DNA of 64,000 nucleotides from Stappia sp. TSB10P1A (GTDB lineage Bacteria > Pseudomonadota > Alphaproteobacteria > Rhizobiales > Stappiaceae): positions 1-64,000 of the forward strand of contig NZ_FYAU01000015.1 of NCBI RefSeq assembly GCF_900185725.1. Reading direction: 5' to 3'. A program made the position numbers and the translations under genes. Of the stretch, positions 62,015 to 64,000 are shown in pieces. A model generated the notes under the pieces. The model did not search any database, was not told the origin of the DNA, and was given only the letters and a program-made list of their open reading frames with translations. The first letter of the stretch is position 1. Each line of letters starts with the position of its first letter.

Positions 62015-62523
62015 CGCGGGCGGGCCCGTCCGCCCGTTCTTGCGGCGCGGTGCAGCGGCGCGCGCAGCCTGCACGCAGCCTGTGTGGGAGGTAGTGCGCC
62101 CTTCAGGCCGTGGACTGAGGCCGCGGACTGGAATGCTTGCTGTAACCCGCAAGAACAGTTGGCAATTGACGGGGAGATCCGGGGAGACCCGAGGAGGGCC
62201 GGAAACAGGCAGAGACACCGTGGGAAATCAAGGATTTGTGCGGGGTTTGACGGGGTTGTGCGGCGGAAAGCCGCGTGCCGTTGATCGGATCGGCCGCGCA
62301 AGATCACTTGGCAATTGGGGCCGAAAAAGCCAGTTGGCGCCGAGTTTCCCAGGCTAAAAATGGCAGAAATCCGCCAATCGTCGATTTGATGGTGGGAACA
62401 GAAATGCCGGATAGGCCGCTGAGTTCCCACCATGAAAAAACGGCTAATTTCTGCCGGAGTCGGCCGAAACTCGGGCTCTGAGAGGCGTTGATGGTGGGAA
62501 ATTTCAAATCGCGCCGAAAGCGC
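62015..62523. other. Gene-free stretch with short repeats
   Basis: About 500 bp without a credible gene, and lower in GC in its second half. It holds TTGGCAATTG twice (62159, 62308), GGCCG(T/C)GGACTG twice near 62107-62131, and three copies of ATGGTGGGAA (62389, inverted at 62423, 62491). It separates the lysine-catabolism genes from a small block that looks acquired. Confidence 0.6.
62389..62433. repeat. Inverted repeat ATGGTGGGAAC / GTTCCCACCAT
   Basis: Perfect 11-bp arms (62389-62399, 62423-62433) separated by 23 bp. A third, direct copy of the first ten bases is at 62491-62500. This could be an integration or protein-binding site. Confidence 0.6.
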
Positions 62524-62712
62524 CTATTCGACGGGCTCCAGACCGGCCAGCAGAGCGGCCAGCGCGAGGCGCAGCTCGCCCGTCTCAGGGATCGGCTTGG
62601 TGCCGCGCTCCCATGTCGAGATCGTCACCGGATGGCGGCCGAGGGCGGCGGCAAGCTCGACCTGGTTTAGGCCGAGCTTGGTGCGGATCTCGCGGAGATC
62701 TGCGGGGGTCAT
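62524..62712 (-). CDS. Small XRE-family HTH regulator
   Basis: A 62-residue protein that is little more than one lambda-repressor-like HTH (LREIRTKLGLNQVELAAALG and RHPVTISTWERG). It is the second gene of a two-gene operon, 2 bp after the small acidic protein. Two near-identical palindromes overlap the operon promoter, so autorepression by this protein is likely. The size, gene order and operators are those of antitoxin/regulator pairs and of anti-CRISPR-associated (Aca) regulators in mobile elements. The sequence alone does not choose between these. Confidence 0.85.
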   Translation of the reverse strand: MTPADLREIRTKLGLNQVELAAALGRHPVTISTWERGTKPIPETGELRLALAALLAGLEPVE

Positions 62713-62714
62713 GA

Positions 62715-62912
62715 TCAGACCTGCGGATTGCGCGTGTTGAAGGCAAATTCTTCACCGAACTTGTCTTCATGGGCGGAGCAATAGGCATCGAAGAACGCCT
62801 GATCGCTGTCGAAGCCCTGAGAGTGCAGAGCCTCGCGGATGTCGTCGTCCATCATGTTGGCGACTGCGTCCATGTCGAATTCTGCGCCGTGCTGGTTGGT
62901 GATCTTGGTCAT
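62715..62912 (-). CDS. Small acidic protein, function unknown
   Basis: A 65-residue, strongly acidic protein (DMDAVANMMDDDIREALH in the middle, FFDAYCSAHEDKFGEEF towards the end). I do not recognise a family. ATG 62912 has GGAG 9 bases upstream and lies about 57 bases after the predicted transcription start. Codons are less GC-biased than in flanking genes. It is co-transcribed with the XRE regulator. Small acidic proteins in this arrangement can be DNA mimics, anti-CRISPRs or toxin partners, but no function can be assigned. Confidence 0.75.
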   Translation of the reverse strand: MTKITNQHGAEFDMDAVANMMDDDIREALHSQGFDSDQAFFDAYCSAHEDKFGEEFAFNTRNPQV

Positions 62913-62975
62913 CTGTCTGTCTCCGCCCCTCATTTCCGGGAGGCGCCGGTCACCAGCTCCCTTGCTGATGACTTG

Positions 62976-63004
62976 AATATAAGTCTGAGACTTAGTGATG
63001 TCAA
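62976..63004 (-). promoter_or_regulatory. Consensus sigma-70 promoter of the acidic-protein/XRE operon
   Basis: On the minus strand TTGACA (63004-62999), a 17-bp spacer and TATATT (62981-62976). It is close to a perfect promoter and is framed by the two operators listed next. Confidence 0.85.
62980..62994. promoter_or_regulatory. Operator O1
   Basis: TAAGTCTGAGACTTA, a perfect 7-1-7 palindrome covering the -10 edge and most of the spacer, so a bound repressor would exclude RNA polymerase. Confidence 0.8.
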
Positions 63005-63012
63005 ACAAAAAA

Positions 63013-63027
63013 TAAGTCTCAGGCTTA
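63013..63027. promoter_or_regulatory. Operator O2
   Basis: TAAGTCTCAGGCTTA, one mismatch from a perfect palindrome and near-identical to O1. Its centre is 33 bp (about three helix turns) from that of O1, just upstream of the -35. Confidence 0.8.
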
Positions 63028-63095
63028 TTTTTATCCGGCGGGGCTCCGCTAGAGCACCAGCCCGATCTGGCGCACATGCTCATGGTGGCCACTCA

Positions 63096-63638
63096 TCAGT
63101 CCCATTTTTGACCGCCGGACCGGATCCTGTCGACAATGGTCATGGCTTTGTTGAAGCCTTCGAGATACGTGCTCGTGTCGACGGGATAGTCATACGGCCA
63201 GCGATAGCGCCGGGTCAGAAGTTGAGATCCCGTTTTGAGCTGAGACAGGATCCGGCCTGCGGGAACACAACCATCTCGATCCGTGGTGATCGGCTGATGC
63301 TTGTCGACACGAATTTGCCCACGCCGACCAGGAAAGTCATGCCCAGAGATACAGATGCTCTGAGGCGTTGCAGAAAATCCATAATAGACCAGAACACCCC
63401 CCGTGGCTCTGTCAAAGCTACACCTCCGCTTATCTCTCATCTTGTCAATGCGGCAGTCGATGGACCAATGCTCGACGCTTGTATCTGGGCTGTTGGAAAC
63501 AGATGCGCTGCCATCGTAGTACATTCGGACATAGTAGCCATCTTCCAGAACAGCAGGATTGCGCTCGCTGGATTGATGTTGCCCCGTCTGGCAGCCACCC
63601 GCCGCCAGCAGTAGAACCAGAGCTGCGCGTTTCATCAT
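63096..63638 (-). CDS. Putative lipoprotein, function unknown
   Basis: A 180-residue protein with a lipoprotein signal: MMKRAALVLLLAAGGC, the lipobox Cys following a short hydrophobic stretch. The mature part is polar with four further Cys (IDC, RRC, SIC, DGC), which could form two disulphides. I do not recognise the family. ATG 63638 is preceded by GGGGGAA. GC content and codon use are visibly lower than in the genes to the left, which suggests transfer. Confidence 0.78.
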   Translation of the reverse strand: MMKRAALVLLLAAGGCQTGQHQSSERNPAVLEDGYYVRMYYDGSASVSNSPDTSVEHWSIDCRIDKMRDKRRCSFDRATGGVLVYYGFSATPQSICISGHDFPGRRGQIRVDKHQPITTDRDGCVPAGRILSQLKTGSQLLTRRYRWPYDYPVDTSTYLEGFNKAMTIVDRIRSGGQKWD

Positions 63639-63743
63639 TTGTTCCCCCAAACCCCATTGCTACCAATGAGCGTAGTTGTACGACGATTGCAATTCCGGCA
63701 AAGGCCGGAAAAGACTACGGGATCGACGTTGTAGTGTGGACGA

Positions 63744-64000
63744 TCATGAGGCCGGACGTTTACCGGTGCCCGGCGCAGCCGCAGCCGTCTGGAGCCTCCT
63801 ACGCAGCCGCGCCTCCAGCCACGGCAGGAGCGCCTCTAGCTCCGCCGGATCGGCAGGGTCCTCAGCACGCGTTATGACAGCGTTATAGGCGTCCGCCTGT
63901 TCGCCAAGCAGGGCATCCGGCGGCAGCCTGACGCCTTCCTCCTTATGCACGCGCGCCACAAGGCGGCCGACCTGGCGAAATAGTGCCGGATCGATTGCGC
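63744..64000 (-). CDS. Hypothetical protein, N-terminus outside the window
   Basis: The frame is open from the window edge and gives about 84 C-terminal residues rich in Ala, Glu and Arg (helical, for example VRLPPDALLGEQADAYNA and LEALLPWLEARLRRR). It ends TGA on the minus strand at 63744-63746. No family recognised. It is kept because the composition is protein-like and the frame extends past the edge, but it could still be a chance frame. Confidence 0.5.
   Translation of the reverse strand, partial: AIDPALFRQVGRLVARVHKEEGVRLPPDALLGEQADAYNAVITRAEDPADPAELEALLPWLEARLRRRLQTAAAAPGTGKRPAS

Noticed and set aside
62015-62523. tRNA or tRNA-end attachment site next to the low-GC block
   Set aside because: No cloverleaf could be drawn; GTTCCCACCA only superficially resembles a tRNA 3' end.

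Overview
The window is GC-rich (roughly two thirds G+C by eye) chromosomal DNA of an alphaproteobacterium. Gene content fits a metabolically versatile Hyphomicrobiales- or Rhodobacterales-type organism (for example a Stappiaceae-like marine or soil heterotroph): many ABC and TRAP importers, CoA-dependent catabolic operons, LysR/GntR/IclR/MarR regulators, an OxyR-KatG pair, and extragenic palindromes of the type that translate as VIPAKAGIQ. Genus assignment is inference. I saw no rRNA, tRNA or CRISPR array.

Layout. 1-1740: the end of an IS3-type transposase, then about 1.6 kb of non-coding tandem repeats. 1839-4575 (+): TetR regulator, PaaK-like acyl/aryl-CoA ligase, enoyl-CoA hydratase. 4614-6313 (-): DapA-like aldolase plus an SDR with altered catalytic residues. 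6534-10100: katG with a good terminator, divergent from oxyR. 10081-13450: pirin, MhqD-like esterase and MhqO-like ring-cleaving dioxygenase, with a divergent LysR gene; this resembles quinone/electrophile stress modules. 13580-25622 (-): a GntR-controlled operon with a LivGHMKF-type importer, acyl-CoA synthetase, thiolase, a FadJ-like protein lacking its NAD domain, a PaaG-like isomerase and a nitronate monooxygenase, together an uptake, CoA-activation and beta-oxidation route for an unknown acid.

26077-35204 (+): a MarR-bracketed cluster with methyltransferase, prephenate-dehydratase-like protein, FMN alpha-hydroxyacid dehydrogenase and TrpXYZ-type ABC transporter, then YciI (-), MarR, an EamA exporter and a RidA protein. 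The same inverted repeat lies upstream of the first gene and across the marR start codon. 35256-39766 (-): a TRAP transporter with an amidohydrolase that is in frame with, and fused to, a GntR regulator.

40187-55877 (-): the most unusual part. Thirteen co-directional genes run from a consensus-like promoter next to a divergent IclR gene. They encode an SCP2-like protein, an alpha/beta hydrolase, an AttM/BlcC-type lactonase, a complete sugar-type ABC importer, a microbial-rhodopsin homologue whose retinal lysine is arginine, a flotillin-like SPFH protein, a 4-TM protein, a sodium:solute symporter, an iron alcohol dehydrogenase and a succinate-semialdehyde-type dehydrogenase. Lactonase, alcohol dehydrogenase, aldehyde dehydrogenase and IclR regulator are the four parts of the Agrobacterium gamma-butyrolactone (blc/att) system. 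Here they are separated by a transport and membrane-organising module containing the chromophore-less rhodopsin.

56980-62014: two LysR genes, amaB (piperideine-6-carboxylate dehydrogenase) and a pipecolate-oxidase-like flavoprotein, i.e. the pipecolate branch of lysine catabolism. 62015-64000: a patch with lower GC in places, carrying inverted repeats, a small acidic protein plus XRE regulator behind a textbook promoter with two operators, a lipoprotein and one gene cut by the window edge.
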